A stretch of 18,277 nt of DNA, from positions 1 through 18,277 of the forward strand of contig JAVKSL010000057.1 in assembly GCA_039583695.1 (NCBI GenBank), written 5' to 3'. This document shows positions 1-7,970 of this stretch, one piece after another. A program made the translations under genes and the position numbers. The notes beneath the pieces were generated by a model. The model worked only from the letters and a program-made list of their open reading frames with translations, was not told where the DNA came from and made no database searches. How positions within the stretch are numbered: the stretch's first letter is position 1; every line of letters begins with the position of its first letter. Origin of the DNA: JAVKSL01 sp039583695 (GTDB lineage: Bacteria > Actinomycetota > Acidimicrobiia > Acidimicrobiales > JAJPHD01).

Positions 1-350
1 GCCCGATCACTCACGTCCTGCCTCATGAGCGTACACCTGTTCCCACTGGTTGACCCACATCTATGCCGGGAGGCCCATATTTTGAGGGGACCGACGCAGC
101 TCACCTCAAGGCTCACCAGCGCGCCTTCATGGCCGCTGCGTTCGGCGGCCCCGAGGTCTACAACGGCAAGTCGATGGCGGCCGCTCACGCTGGCCTGGAG
201 ATCACCAAGATGGCGTTTGGATTGGTGGTAGGCCATTTGGTGGCCACCTTGAAGGAGCTGAACGTCTCCAACGAGGTCATCATGCAGATAGCGGCCGAAC
301 TCGGGCCATTGGAACCCGACATCGTCTCGATGGCCGGTGCTACGACCTAG
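1..350 (+). pseudogene. Truncated haemoglobin (group 1-like), 5' part broken
   Basis: The open frame 63-350 gives the C-terminal two thirds of a group 1 truncated haemoglobin, a small haem protein that binds O2 or NO in the cytoplasm. Seen: PYFEGTD, LKAHQRAF (helix E), GGPEVY, AAAHAGL with the proximal histidine (His42 counted from the ATG at 63), and a closing helix HLVATLKEL. The family is normally about 120-130 residues, so roughly 25-35 N-terminal residues are missing from this frame; an in-frame TGA lies at 51-53. A matching piece, FPLVDPHL, reads in another frame at 40-63 and that frame stays open to the window edge, so a frameshift near 60-70 is likely. It stands alone, convergent with the PAP2 phosphatase gene. 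Family assignment is firm; whether it is a pseudogene or a sequencing error is uncertain. Confidence 0.7.
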
Positions 351-450
351 CCCAATTCGAGGGACCCTCTAAGTCTAAGCTAAGAGGTAGAGGTAAAGAG
401 GGTGCTGAGCGCTACCGTGACGTTCCCGGCCCGATGCTCTTCGACGCCCG

Positions 451-1089
451 CTACCTGGACGCCTGATCCGTAGCGGCACCGCCACCGACTGCAACGAGAG
501 GAGCCAGCCTTGTGCGGAGCACCAACCGATCGAAACGGTTCAGCACAGGAACCGCTATCGGCCATGTGACGGCCACGATGAGCCCACCCACGACGAGCCC
601 GCCGACCACGTCGAATGGGTAGTGCATGCCGGTGTACACCCGCCCGAAGCACAACAGCAAGCCGAGCACGATGGCGATACCAGCCGCGAAGGGCCTCCGT
701 GCGAGCAAGAGTCCGATGATGACCGCTCCCGCTACGGTCGCGTGCCCGCTCGGAAAGCTGAGCTCGTGCGTTCGGTGGAGCAGCACTTCGACGTGCGTAA
801 GGGCAAGGTAGGGCCTACGCTCGGCCACAAGAGGTTTGAGCCCGAAGTGCGCGATGGCCCAGGCAACCGCGGTGCCTCCTGCCGCCCAGAGCACTCCGGC
901 CACGGTTCGCGGCGGGTTTGGTGATCGCCGTGAACACCACCACGCGCCGAGCAGGACTACCGCTAGCAGCCCGATCCCCAGGAAGTGCGAGTAGGTGCTC
1001 ATGAACCCGTGAGCCCAGGAGCTGTCCCGAGCAAGGTGGTTGAGCTCGAGATACCACTTGGTGTTGATGGAGTAGGACTTGCCGAGCAT
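451..1089 (-). CDS. PAP2-family membrane phosphatase, undecaprenyl-diphosphatase type
   Basis: Predicted integral membrane phosphatase of 212 residues that would dephosphorylate a lipid pyrophosphate; the closest functional model is BcrC-type recycling of undecaprenyl pyrophosphate at the outer face of the membrane. All three PAP2 motifs are present: KPLVAERRP (about 85-93), PSGH (113-116) and RVYTGMHYPFD with Arg150, His156 and Asp160. About five hydrophobic segments are visible (near 35-53, 64-83, 118-130, 134-148, 161-181). The N-terminal LNHLARDSSWAHGF resembles the BcrC subgroup. A longer frame starts at 1170, but the ATG at 1089 is preceded by AAGGGAG four bases upstream, a strong ribosome site, and gives the usual family length. 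Phosphatase fold is secure; the exact lipid substrate is inferred. Confidence 0.85.
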   Translation of the reverse strand: MLGKSYSINTKWYLELNHLARDSSWAHGFMSTYSHFLGIGLLAVVLLGAWWCSRRSPNPPRTVAGVLWAAGGTAVAWAIAHFGLKPLVAERRPYLALTHVEVLLHRTHELSFPSGHATVAGAVIIGLLLARRPFAAGIAIVLGLLLCFGRVYTGMHYPFDVVGGLVVGGLIVAVTWPIAVPVLNRFDRLVLRTRLAPLVAVGGGAATDQASR

Positions 1090-1244
1090 GAGACTCCCTT
1101 CTGGCTTCGGAACCAGTGAGCACACCGCGCTGTCGGGACATTGCGTTCGCTCGGTGCACCCCGAACCCATGTCGACAACCGTTGGACACGTTCTCGCTGA
1201 TCGCTCCCTGTTCCCTGATCAACTCGTCTGGAAACTCGCTCAGC

Positions 1245-1436
1245 TCAGTGAAATACGCTAACTGCCAGCACGGCGCCTATGGTCGCCAGAAGGGCAAAGA
1301 TGACGATCGCGGTGGCGGCGGCACGAAGCTGATGAGCGAAGCGCTCCGGGTCGACCACCGCGGCTGGCTGGTCTGAGCCGCCCCGCCCAGGCGAGGGTGC
1401 GGGCTCCATCGCATCGGGGGCAGAACCTTGGCTCAT
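1245..1436 (-). CDS. Possible small single-pass membrane protein
   Basis: A 63-residue frame with a Pro/Gly/Ser-rich first half and one hydrophobic segment near the C-terminus (AIVIFALLATIGAVLAV, about residues 44-60), which would make a tail-anchored protein. I recognise no family. An in-frame TGA lies three codons upstream of the ATG, so the frame cannot begin earlier. No convincing ribosome site precedes the ATG; a second ATG at 1409 is possible. It begins almost exactly where the group II intron remnant ends, so it may be a gene whose 5' side was displaced by the intron, or a chance frame. It shares orientation with uvrA upstream and the PAP2 gene downstream. Confidence 0.35.
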   Translation of the reverse strand: MSQGSAPDAMEPAPSPGRGGSDQPAAVVDPERFAHQLRAAATAIVIFALLATIGAVLAVSVFH

Positions 1437-1487
1437 TGGTAGTCAGGGGCGCGGTGCTCTTGCGGGCCCGGTTCCCCATCCCCCTTT

Positions 1488-1520
1488 CAATCCGTACGTG
1501 CAGTTTCCCGGCATACGGCT
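1488..1520 (-). ncRNA. Group II intron domain V-like hairpin
   Basis: Reading the minus strand, AGCCGTATGC is followed by a GGGAAAC loop region and then CACGTACGGATT. This is the layout of bacterial group II domain V: an AGC catalytic triad, a two-nucleotide bulge region and a GNRA-type tetraloop. The usual 3' strand would read ACGGTT; here it reads ACGGATT, which weakens pairing at the triad, and one base appears missing on the 3' side of the upper stem. This is consistent with decay. Confidence 0.65.
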
Positions 1521-1543
1521 TACCGACGGTCTTCCTGACATGG

Positions 1544-1840
1544 TTACGCTGCCTTTGGGTATCGGATAGTGCCCATGGGCTTGGGCAGGCCCCGGTCGTG
1601 GAACCAGGTGCGCGTCCAACGGCCCGCCTGGCCCGCCCGTAGGTTGCGGCCACGCTTCTTGACAACCAAGCGGTGTAGCAGCCACGCCACGTAGAGGTCC
1701 ATAGAGACGAGCTTATCGGCCGCGTTCCCGGTGCGGAAGTAGCTGCCCCAGCCCCGGAGGAACAGGCTCAGCCGTGCGATGACAACCTTCAACTCCATCC
1801 CCACCTGTTTACGACCGGTGAGAGCCTTGTGGCACAGCTT
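1544..1840 (-). pseudogene. Group II intron maturase, C-terminal fragment
   Basis: From the ATG at 1804 an 86-residue frame carries maturase C-terminal signatures: LRGWGSYFRTGN, then DLYVAWLLHRLVVKKRGRN, then a WTRTWFHDRGL...RYP segment. Recognisable similarity (ALTGRKQVG) continues in the same frame upstream of that ATG to the uvrA stop codon, so the ATG is not a true start. An intact intron protein has about 400-600 residues with a YADD reverse transcriptase motif; none of that is here. The TAA at 1544-1546 lies about 25 bases before domain V, as expected for a protein encoded in domain IV. Non-functional relic. Confidence 0.75.
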
Positions 1841-4801
1841 TCAGGACGCACCACGGGTCAAGCCTAACAAAGCTCGGCCAGCGGCATGGGTCGTGGCGCT
1901 CGCCACCCCGGCATCGGGAAACGTAGCGGCTTGGAGCACCCCTGCCAACCACCGGCCGGTGTGGCTCTCGGGGCACTTGGCCACCGCCTCCGGCGTGCCC
2001 TCCGCCACCACAGTGCCTCCCCCGTCACCACCCTCGGGACCCAGGTCGATCACCCAGTCAGCGCTCTTGATCACGTCCAGGTTGTGCTCGATCACCAGCA
2101 CCGTGTTCCCCGCGGCCACCAAACGATCCAGCACACCCAGCAGCCGGCGAATATCCTCGAAATGCAGCCCAGTGGTCGGCTCGTCGAGCACATACAGCGT
2201 CGCACCCGTGGAGCGCTTGGACAGCTCGGAGGCCAGCTTCACCCGCTGGGCCTCCCCCCCGGACAAGGTGGTGGCCGGCTGGCCCAGGCGCACATAACCC
2301 AGTCCCACGTCCACAAGGGTTCGCAGATGGCGTGAGATCACCGGCTGGTTGACGAAAAACTCGGCCGCCTCCTCACACGGCATCGCCAACACCTCGGCAA
2401 TGTTGTGCCCCCGGAACTCGACATCCAACGTATCCCGGTTGTACCTGGCCCCCTTGCACACCTCACAGGGCACGTATACGTCAGGAAGAAAGTGCATCTC
2501 GATCTTTATCGTCCCATCCCCCGCGCAGGCCTCGCAACGCCCGCCCTTGACATTGAACGAGAAACGCCCGGGAAGATATCCGCGGATCTTGGCCTCCTGC
2601 GTTTGAGCAAATAGCTTGCGAATATGATCGAACACCCCTGTATAAGTGGCCGCATTCGATCTCGGAGTACGGCCTATCGGCGCTTGGTCCACATCGACCA
2701 CCTTGTCGAGCGCGTCCAGACCCTCGATCGTCCGGTGCCGCCCCGGAACAACCTTCGAATGATAGATGCGCTGCATGAGCGCCCGCAACAGGATGTCGTT
2801 CACCAGTGTGGATTTGCCCGACCCGGACACACCAGTGATCGCCACCATGCAGCCAAGGGGGATCTCCACGTCGATCCCGGCCAGGTTGTGCTCCCGAGCA
2901 CCCCGAATCACAAGGGCCTCCGAGGTGGGCTCCCGCCGCATCGGTGGCACCGGTATCGACCGGGCACCAGACAGGTACTGCCCCGTCAGAGACTCCGGGC
3001 AGGCCAACAACGAAGCGAGGCTCCCCGAACAGACAACCTGCCCGCCGTGCTCCCCTGCGCCGGGCCCGATATCCACGACGTGATCGGCCACCCGGATCGT
3101 CTCCTCGTCGTGCTCTACGACAATCACCGTGTTGCCAATATCGCGCAGGCGCATGAGTGTGTCGATCAGCCGCCGGTTGTCCCGCTGGTGCAGCCCGATG
3201 GACGGCTCGTCCAGGACATACAGCACCCCGACCAATCCGCTGCCAATCTGGCTGGCAAGACGGATGCGCTGGGCCTCTCCCCCGGCCAGCGTGGCAGCCG
3301 AGCGATTCAGGGTCAGATAGTGGAGCCCCACATCCAACAAGAACTGGAGTCGGGCTTTGACCTCCCGCAGCACCCGGTCAGCTATCAGGTGGTCCCGCTC
3401 GGAAAACACCAAGTCCCCTATTGCCTCAGCTGATCGCGCAATAGAGAGGTTGCAAAGCTCGAATATGTTGTGACCCCCGACGGTCACCGCCAGCGACTCA
3501 GGCTTGAGCCGTGCGCCCCCACAAGTCGGGCAGGGCACCTCGCGCATATATCCCTCCACCGCCTCACGGCCTGCATCCGACTCGGCCTCGGCGTGGCGGC
3601 GTTGTAACCAGGGTATCACGCCCTCGTATATTGTCTTGTAAGAACGGGTACGCCCATAGCGGTTGCGATAGGACACGTGAACCTGGATCTTTCCCGAACC
3701 CCACAGGACCACCTTTTGCTGGGAGCGCTTCAGCTTGGCCCAGGGCGTGCTCATCGAGAACCCGTATTCGTCAGCGATCGCCTCCAGGACCCGCCCGAAA
3801 TACTCGGTCCGACCCCCAGCCCACGGCGCCACGGCCCCATCGGCCAGGCTCAGCTCGAAGTTGGGCACCACTAGCTCGGGATCCACCTCGAAGCGGGTCC
3901 CGAGCCCCGCACAAGCCCGGCAAGCCCCGTACGGTGAGTTGAAGGAGAAATTGCGCGGCGCCAGCTCGTCAAAGGACAATCCACAATGGGTGCAAGCCAG
4001 ATTTTGGCTGAAGGTGAGCGTTTGCTGCTCGTCCCCCGATGCCCTCTCACCCGCCGCGGCGTCCGAGCCGGGCATCATCTGCACCTCGGCCACCCCATCG
4101 GCCAGTCGAAGTGCCGTCTCCAACGAGTCGGTGAGGCGTCGGGCTATTCCCTTGCGCTTGACCAGGCGGTCGACCACCACCTCGATCGTGTGCTGCTCGT
4201 AGCGCGCCAGGAGGTCGCCGTCCGAGCCCTTGCGATCCGAAAGGTCCCTGATCTCGCCATCCACCCTGACCCGGGCGAATCCCTGGGTCGTCAGGTCGTC
4301 AAGCAGGCCCTCGTAGGATCCCTTTCGTCCCCTCACGACCGGCGCGAGGACGAGGAACCTTGTCCCCTCCGGAAGCTCCATTATGCGATCCACGATCTGG
4401 GTCGGGGTCTGGCGGGTGACCATGCGACCGCAGCGGGGGCAGTGCGGCTGGCCCACCCGGGCATAGAGAAGGCGCAGGTAGTCGTAGATCTCGGTGATCG
4501 TGCCGACAGTCGAGCGCGGATTGCGCGAGGCGGACTTTTGGTCGATGGAGATCGCCGGGGAGAGGCCCTCGATGAAATCCACGTCCGGCTTGTCCATCTG
4601 CCCCAGGAACTGGCGAGCGTAAGAGGACAAGGACTCCACATAGCGGCGCTGGCCCTCGGCATAGATGGTGTCGAAGGCAAGGGAGGACTTCCCCGAGCCC
4701 GAGAGCCCGGTGAACACCACCAGGCGGTTCCGGGGCAGGTCGAGGGAAATGTTGGCCAGGTTGTGCTCCCGAGCCCCCCTGATCACCAACCGGTCCGACA
4801 C
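1841..4801 (-). CDS. uvrA: UvrABC excision repair protein A
   Basis: ATP-dependent DNA damage sensor of nucleotide excision repair, acting as a dimer that loads UvrB. At 986 residues it is slightly longer than usual (about 940-960). Seen in order: Walker A GLSGSGKS (32-39); a zinc module CxxC-x20-CxxC (Cys270, 273, 294, 297); ABC signature LAGGEAQ (505-511) and Walker B VLDEPS (529-534); second Walker A GVSGSGKS (657-664); second zinc module Cys756, 759, 779, 782; second signature LSGGEAQ (846-852) and VLDEPTTGLH (871-880). The start is GTG at 4801 and gives the canonical N-terminus MSDRLVIRGAREHNL; no strong ribosome site is seen. The normal end is around TGRWLAGVL (residue 956); the remaining 30 residues are an atypical tail ending where the intron remnant begins. 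Confidence 0.97.
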   Translation of the reverse strand: MSDRLVIRGAREHNLANISLDLPRNRLVVFTGLSGSGKSSLAFDTIYAEGQRRYVESLSSYARQFLGQMDKPDVDFIEGLSPAISIDQKSASRNPRSTVGTITEIYDYLRLLYARVGQPHCPRCGRMVTRQTPTQIVDRIMELPEGTRFLVLAPVVRGRKGSYEGLLDDLTTQGFARVRVDGEIRDLSDRKGSDGDLLARYEQHTIEVVVDRLVKRKGIARRLTDSLETALRLADGVAEVQMMPGSDAAAGERASGDEQQTLTFSQNLACTHCGLSFDELAPRNFSFNSPYGACRACAGLGTRFEVDPELVVPNFELSLADGAVAPWAGGRTEYFGRVLEAIADEYGFSMSTPWAKLKRSQQKVVLWGSGKIQVHVSYRNRYGRTRSYKTIYEGVIPWLQRRHAEAESDAGREAVEGYMREVPCPTCGGARLKPESLAVTVGGHNIFELCNLSIARSAEAIGDLVFSERDHLIADRVLREVKARLQFLLDVGLHYLTLNRSAATLAGGEAQRIRLASQIGSGLVGVLYVLDEPSIGLHQRDNRRLIDTLMRLRDIGNTVIVVEHDEETIRVADHVVDIGPGAGEHGGQVVCSGSLASLLACPESLTGQYLSGARSIPVPPMRREPTSEALVIRGAREHNLAGIDVEIPLGCMVAITGVSGSGKSTLVNDILLRALMQRIYHSKVVPGRHRTIEGLDALDKVVDVDQAPIGRTPRSNAATYTGVFDHIRKLFAQTQEAKIRGYLPGRFSFNVKGGRCEACAGDGTIKIEMHFLPDVYVPCEVCKGARYNRDTLDVEFRGHNIAEVLAMPCEEAAEFFVNQPVISRHLRTLVDVGLGYVRLGQPATTLSGGEAQRVKLASELSKRSTGATLYVLDEPTTGLHFEDIRRLLGVLDRLVAAGNTVLVIEHNLDVIKSADWVIDLGPEGGDGGGTVVAEGTPEAVAKCPESHTGRWLAGVLQAATFPDAGVASATTHAAGRALLGLTRGAS

Positions 4802-4902
4802 GGCGCAAGGCTAGCGTCACACCAGGTCATCCAGAGCTTCAAGATCCCGAGCTAGTGGTGGTGAGTGGGCACGGGTAGTGGGCAGCGCCGGGCTTCAATT
4901 TC

Positions 4903-6012
4903 TTAAAGGATGTCGCCCTCCCAGAGCTTGATCCCGCCAAGGATGCCCGCGTCGTTGTCGACTATGGTCACGCCCTCGCCCACGTGGCCCTTGAGGCGTG
5001 CCGAGTTGCCCCCGCCGATGTAAAGATGATCGTAGTTGATGAGGGTGTCGAGGATCTCGATCGCTTTGAGGACCCGCTTGCGCCAGGCCTTGTTGCCGGC
5101 CTTCTTTCGGGCGGCGTCGCCGAGGCGCTCGTTGTAGGTTTCGCCCTTGGCCAGGGGGTGCTGGGCCAGCTCCAGATGGGGCGCCAGGTGGCCCTGCCAG
5201 AACAGCCCGGTCCCGACACCCGTCCCCAGCGTGACCACCAGCTCCAGGCCCTTCCCCGTGATGACCGCGGCACCCTGGAGGTCCGCGTCGTTGGCCACCC
5301 GGACTGGTTTGCCCAGCGCCTGGGAGAGCGCCCTGGCCAGGTCGAATCCGGTCCAGGCGCGAACCAGGCCCTTGTCCGCCCTGGTGCCCGGGCCGTGGCG
5401 GGTCACGAAATGGGGGGCGGTGACGATCTTGCCGCCCCGGACCACGCCGGGAAAGCCCGCCGAGACCCGTTCGTAGGCTGGTAGCGGCGCCACCAACGAA
5501 GTGAGGGTGGAGACCATACGGGCCGGCGGCATCGGATAGGTGGTGGGGACCCGGACCCTGGCGGTCTCCATCTTGTCCTCATCGTCCAGCACCGACGCCT
5601 TGAGGCCCGTGCCGCCGATGTCGATCGCCAGCGTCGGCCCGCTCGGCACGGACGGCGGTGCGGGCGCACGGGGTGGCACCACGCTGGTCCGGGCGGCACG
5701 CGCAGGACGGCGGGTCGGGGCCAGAGCTGGCGCCGGCCCAGCTGCCGGCAGCTGGACCACAGCTGGCGACGGTCCAGCTGTAGGAACCCCCGGGGCAGGT
5801 GCCGGTGCTTTCGACCGCGCGGGAGCTGCGCGCCGGCGTGGCCGCGGCACGCTCGGCGCCTCGGATCCGGGACCAACCGGCGCTGGCGTGCCGGCGGCGA
5901 TATCGACCTGCGGTGGCTGCACCACGGCGGCCGGCCCAGAGGTGGCATCGGAGGTGGCTGGGGACGCAGACGGCGTTGCCTCGCTCGACTCGGGCGGCAC
6001 GAATCCATTCAT
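4903..6012 (-). CDS. ROK-family kinase, polyphosphate glucokinase-like, with Pro/Ala-rich N-terminus
   Basis: Predicted sugar kinase, probably phosphorylating glucose with polyphosphate and/or ATP. The kinase part begins at LAIDIGGTGLK (about residue 128) and shows AGFPGVV, VANDADLQG with the probable catalytic Asp242, LGTGVGTG (262-269) and YIGGGNSARL (331-340), a pattern found in actinobacterial polyphosphate glucokinases and relatives. The zinc-binding CxCGxxGC loop of typical ROK proteins is absent, as in that subgroup. Residues 1-125 are low-complexity Pro, Ala and Ser with a basic patch (RPRRRAAPARSKAP); typical homologues of about 250-265 residues lack this. I chose the ATG at 6012; the open frame reaches an ATG at 6192, but that would run into the divergent membrane gene at 6162. 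Substrate is inferred, not shown. Confidence 0.78.
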   Translation of the reverse strand: MNGFVPPESSEATPSASPATSDATSGPAAVVQPPQVDIAAGTPAPVGPGSEAPSVPRPRRRAAPARSKAPAPAPGVPTAGPSPAVVQLPAAGPAPALAPTRRPARAARTSVVPPRAPAPPSVPSGPTLAIDIGGTGLKASVLDDEDKMETARVRVPTTYPMPPARMVSTLTSLVAPLPAYERVSAGFPGVVRGGKIVTAPHFVTRHGPGTRADKGLVRAWTGFDLARALSQALGKPVRVANDADLQGAAVITGKGLELVVTLGTGVGTGLFWQGHLAPHLELAQHPLAKGETYNERLGDAARKKAGNKAWRKRVLKAIEILDTLINYDHLYIGGGNSARLKGHVGEGVTIVDNDAGILGGIKLWEGDIL

Positions 6013-6105
6013 CTGGGCCAGCGTAGCGTGGTTGTGTGGAGGGACCCGGCGGCAAGCCCTCGACCCCAGCGGCCACCCTGCGGACCCTGGCGCGCGCCTG
6101 GGCGC

Positions 6106-6111
6106 TAGAAT
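6106..6111 (+). promoter_or_regulatory. Possible -10 element for the Bax-inhibitor-like gene
   Basis: TAGAAT matches a sigma-70-type -10 box and would start transcription near 6118, giving a leader of about 44 bases before the GTG at 6162. No good -35 hexamer is seen 17 bases upstream, so support is weak. Confidence 0.3.
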
Positions 6112-6161
6112 CGTGACAGGTATCAAGAGGGCCGCCTTGGCCCAGAGAAGGAGGCAAGTCA

Positions 6162-6902
6162 GTGGCGAGCAATACTCGCACCAGGCAACCAAGCAGCCAC
6201 ATGCGGGCCGGGTCGGCCAGGCTGATGGCGGCGTACCAGACCGGCGCCGGCACGGTCGTGGACTCGGACCGGGCCTTCACCATGTCGGGCACCCTCAACA
6301 GGACGGCAATCCTGGCGATACTGGCCCTGGCGGCCGCTATCTACGCAACCCTGACGGTGAGCACCATCGGAGCCGGATTCGTCATCGCCCTTATCGCAGC
6401 CGTGGTGGCCAGCCTGGTCGGCATCTACAAGCCGCGCACGGCCCGGGTGATGGCCCCGGTCTACGCCCTGCTGGAGGGCTACGTCCTCGGTGTCGTGAGC
6501 GCCAGCTACGCGCGGGTGGACGGGGCCGTGGTGCCCCTGGCGGTGGTCGGCACGGCTGCAGTGTTCTTCGGGACCATGCTGGCTTGCCGCACCGGTCTCA
6601 TCCAACCAAGTCGGAGGTTTGCGCAGATCACGATGGCGGCCACGTTCGGCCTGCTGGCGGTGCTGTTGGTCTCGATGTTCGTCTTGCCGGGCCTGGTTGG
6701 CACCGCAGGCGTGATCATCGCCGCCTTCGCCCTGCTGATCGGTGCCGCCAACCTGGTGGTGGACTTTGGCTACGTCACCAACCTGGAGCGCGCCGGGCTC
6801 CCAGTGGATGCCGAGTGGCACGCCTCCCTCATGCTGATGGTGTCGCTGGTGCTCGTGTTTCTGAGCCTGCTGAGACTGATCGGCGGAGGTGGCGGGCGCT
6901 GA
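6162..6902 (+). CDS. Bax inhibitor-1/YccA-like integral membrane protein
   Basis: A 246-residue protein with about seven hydrophobic segments (near 48-65, 72-88, 97-115, 122-141, 157-175, 178-200, 222-240), matching the actinobacterial branch of the Bax inhibitor-1 family. Family features visible are PVYALLEGYVLG after the second helix, a hydrophilic N-terminus of about 45 residues, and an acidic residue after helix six (Asp201). The family is linked to ion leak and membrane stress in other bacteria; the role here is unknown. The GTG at 6162 is well supported by AAGGAGG seven bases upstream. It is the only intact plus-strand gene in this part of the window, divergent from the ROK kinase. It ends one base before the stop codon of the convergent meaB gene. 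Confidence 0.82.
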   Translation: MASNTRTRQPSSHMRAGSARLMAAYQTGAGTVVDSDRAFTMSGTLNRTAILAILALAAAIYATLTVSTIGAGFVIALIAAVVASLVGIYKPRTARVMAPVYALLEGYVLGVVSASYARVDGAVVPLAVVGTAAVFFGTMLACRTGLIQPSRRFAQITMAATFGLLAVLLVSMFVLPGLVGTAGVIIAAFALLIGAANLVVDFGYVTNLERAGLPVDAEWHASLMLMVSLVLVFLSLLRLIGGGGGR

Positions 6903-6903
6903 G

Positions 6904-7932
6904 CTAGTCGAGCTCCACTCCAACTCGGATGCTGGCCAGGACCTTCTCGGCAGCGTCGTAGGGGTCGAGGCGTCCCCCAACCATCTCTGCTCGGAGCAGG
7001 TCCAGCTCCACCCCGCCGATGATTCGCCTGGCACCCTTCTCCAAGCGGCGCACCACGATCCGGGTCAGCTCGCCCTCCAGTCGAGCGGCCCTCCGCCGGG
7101 CCAGCTGACCGGTGCAACCCATCCAATCCAGGTGCGCAGCAATCGCCGCGCCTAGGTGTGGAACCCCTTCCCCGGTGGAGGAAACCGCCTCCACGATGGG
7201 CACCTCCCACCGTGCTAGGCCCTGCACACCTGGCCCGCCCAGCTCCAGCATCGTGGACAGGTCCCTGCGCAGCTCGCCGACCCCCGGCCGGTCGGCCTTG
7301 TTGATCACAAGAACGTCGGCCACCTCCAAAAGGCCGGCCTTGCTCGCCTGAACCCCGTCCCCCGAACCGGGATCGACCACCACCACCGTCGTGTCCGTCG
7401 ACCCGGCCACCTCGACGTCGACCTGGCCCACCCCCACCGTCTCGACCATCACCAGATCCAGGCCCGCTGCATCCAGGACCCGGATCACCTCCGGCACGGC
7501 CAGGGCCAGGCCCCCCAAGTGGCCCCTGCTCGCCAGAGACCGGATGAACACCCCCGGATCGGTGGAATGGCCCTGCATCCGAACTCGGTCGCCGAGCAGC
7601 GCACCGCCGGAGAACGGCGACGTCGGATCGACGGCGAGCACGCCCACCTTCCGCCCGCCTGCTCGAGCCAATCCCACCAGCTCATTGACCAGGGTGGACT
7701 TGCCCACCCCCGGCGAGCCGGTGACCCCGACCGAGTGGGCGGTCCCCCCGAGCGGGAACGTGAGGCGGCCCACCTCTCGGGCCGCCTCGCCACCCCTCTC
7801 CACCAGGGATACAAGCCGCCCCAGCGCGCCGTGATCTCCCCGTCGGGCCGCATCGATCAGCTCCCCAGGCTCTTGAGGAATATTCCCAGTGGTTCCACTC
7901 ACGCTGGGCCCGGCACCCTCGATCTGCGGCAC
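6904..7932 (-). CDS. meaB: MeaB/ArgK-type G3E GTPase
   Basis: P-loop GTPase that chaperones cobalamin-dependent acyl-CoA mutases, gating cofactor loading and protecting methylmalonyl-CoA mutase. Visible over 342 residues: Walker A GSPGVGKST (72-80), the family Mg2+/switch segment DPTSPFSGGALLGDRVRM (102-119), ETVGVGQ (164-170) and the base-specificity motif NKAD (211-214). Length is typical. The start is GTG at 7932; the only purine-rich site (GGGGAGC) is about 15 bases upstream, so the start is provisional. It follows murA by 38 bases in the same direction and may share its transcript. No mutase gene is in the window, so the partner enzyme must be encoded elsewhere. Confidence 0.93.
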   Translation of the reverse strand: MPQIEGAGPSVSGTTGNIPQEPGELIDAARRGDHGALGRLVSLVERGGEAAREVGRLTFPLGGTAHSVGVTGSPGVGKSTLVNELVGLARAGGRKVGVLAVDPTSPFSGGALLGDRVRMQGHSTDPGVFIRSLASRGHLGGLALAVPEVIRVLDAAGLDLVMVETVGVGQVDVEVAGSTDTTVVVVDPGSGDGVQASKAGLLEVADVLVINKADRPGVGELRRDLSTMLELGGPGVQGLARWEVPIVEAVSSTGEGVPHLGAAIAAHLDWMGCTGQLARRRAARLEGELTRIVVRRLEKGARRIIGGVELDLLRAEMVGGRLDPYDAAEKVLASIRVGVELD

Positions 7933-7970
7933 GGGTCTGCTGCCGCGCTCCCCGGGCAGGACACCCTGCC

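Larger units (their letters stand above)
1438..1840 (-). mobile_element. 3' remnant of a group II intron
   Basis: The segment contains, in the right order on the minus strand, the C-terminus of an intron-encoded maturase, a domain V-like hairpin and a GC-rich stretch where domain VI would lie. The 5' ribozyme domains I-III and the reverse transcriptase catalytic domain are absent, so it cannot be an active intron. Maturase-like sequence starts immediately after the uvrA stop codon. The 3' edge near 1438-1441 is a guess from the distance to domain V and the start of a different frame at 1436. The 5' truncation could come from incomplete retrohoming or later deletion. Confidence 0.7.

Noticed and set aside
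364..403. Inverted repeat ACCCTCT/AGAGGGT as a terminator between the haemoglobin relic and the PAP2 gene
   Set aside because: Arms are only 7 bp, the loop is 26 bases and there is no T-run; too weak to call.
3986..4855. 289-residue plus-strand frame
   Set aside because: Antisense to uvrA, composition is that of a shadow frame in GC-rich DNA, no family resemblance.
6013..6192. Longer N-terminus of the ROK kinase from the ATG at 6192
   Set aside because: It would overlap the well-supported start and ribosome site of the divergent gene at 6162, and the added residues look like untranslated sequence.
5540..6907. 455-residue plus-strand frame
   Set aside because: Runs antisense through the ROK kinase and then out of frame through the membrane protein gene; both real genes explain it.
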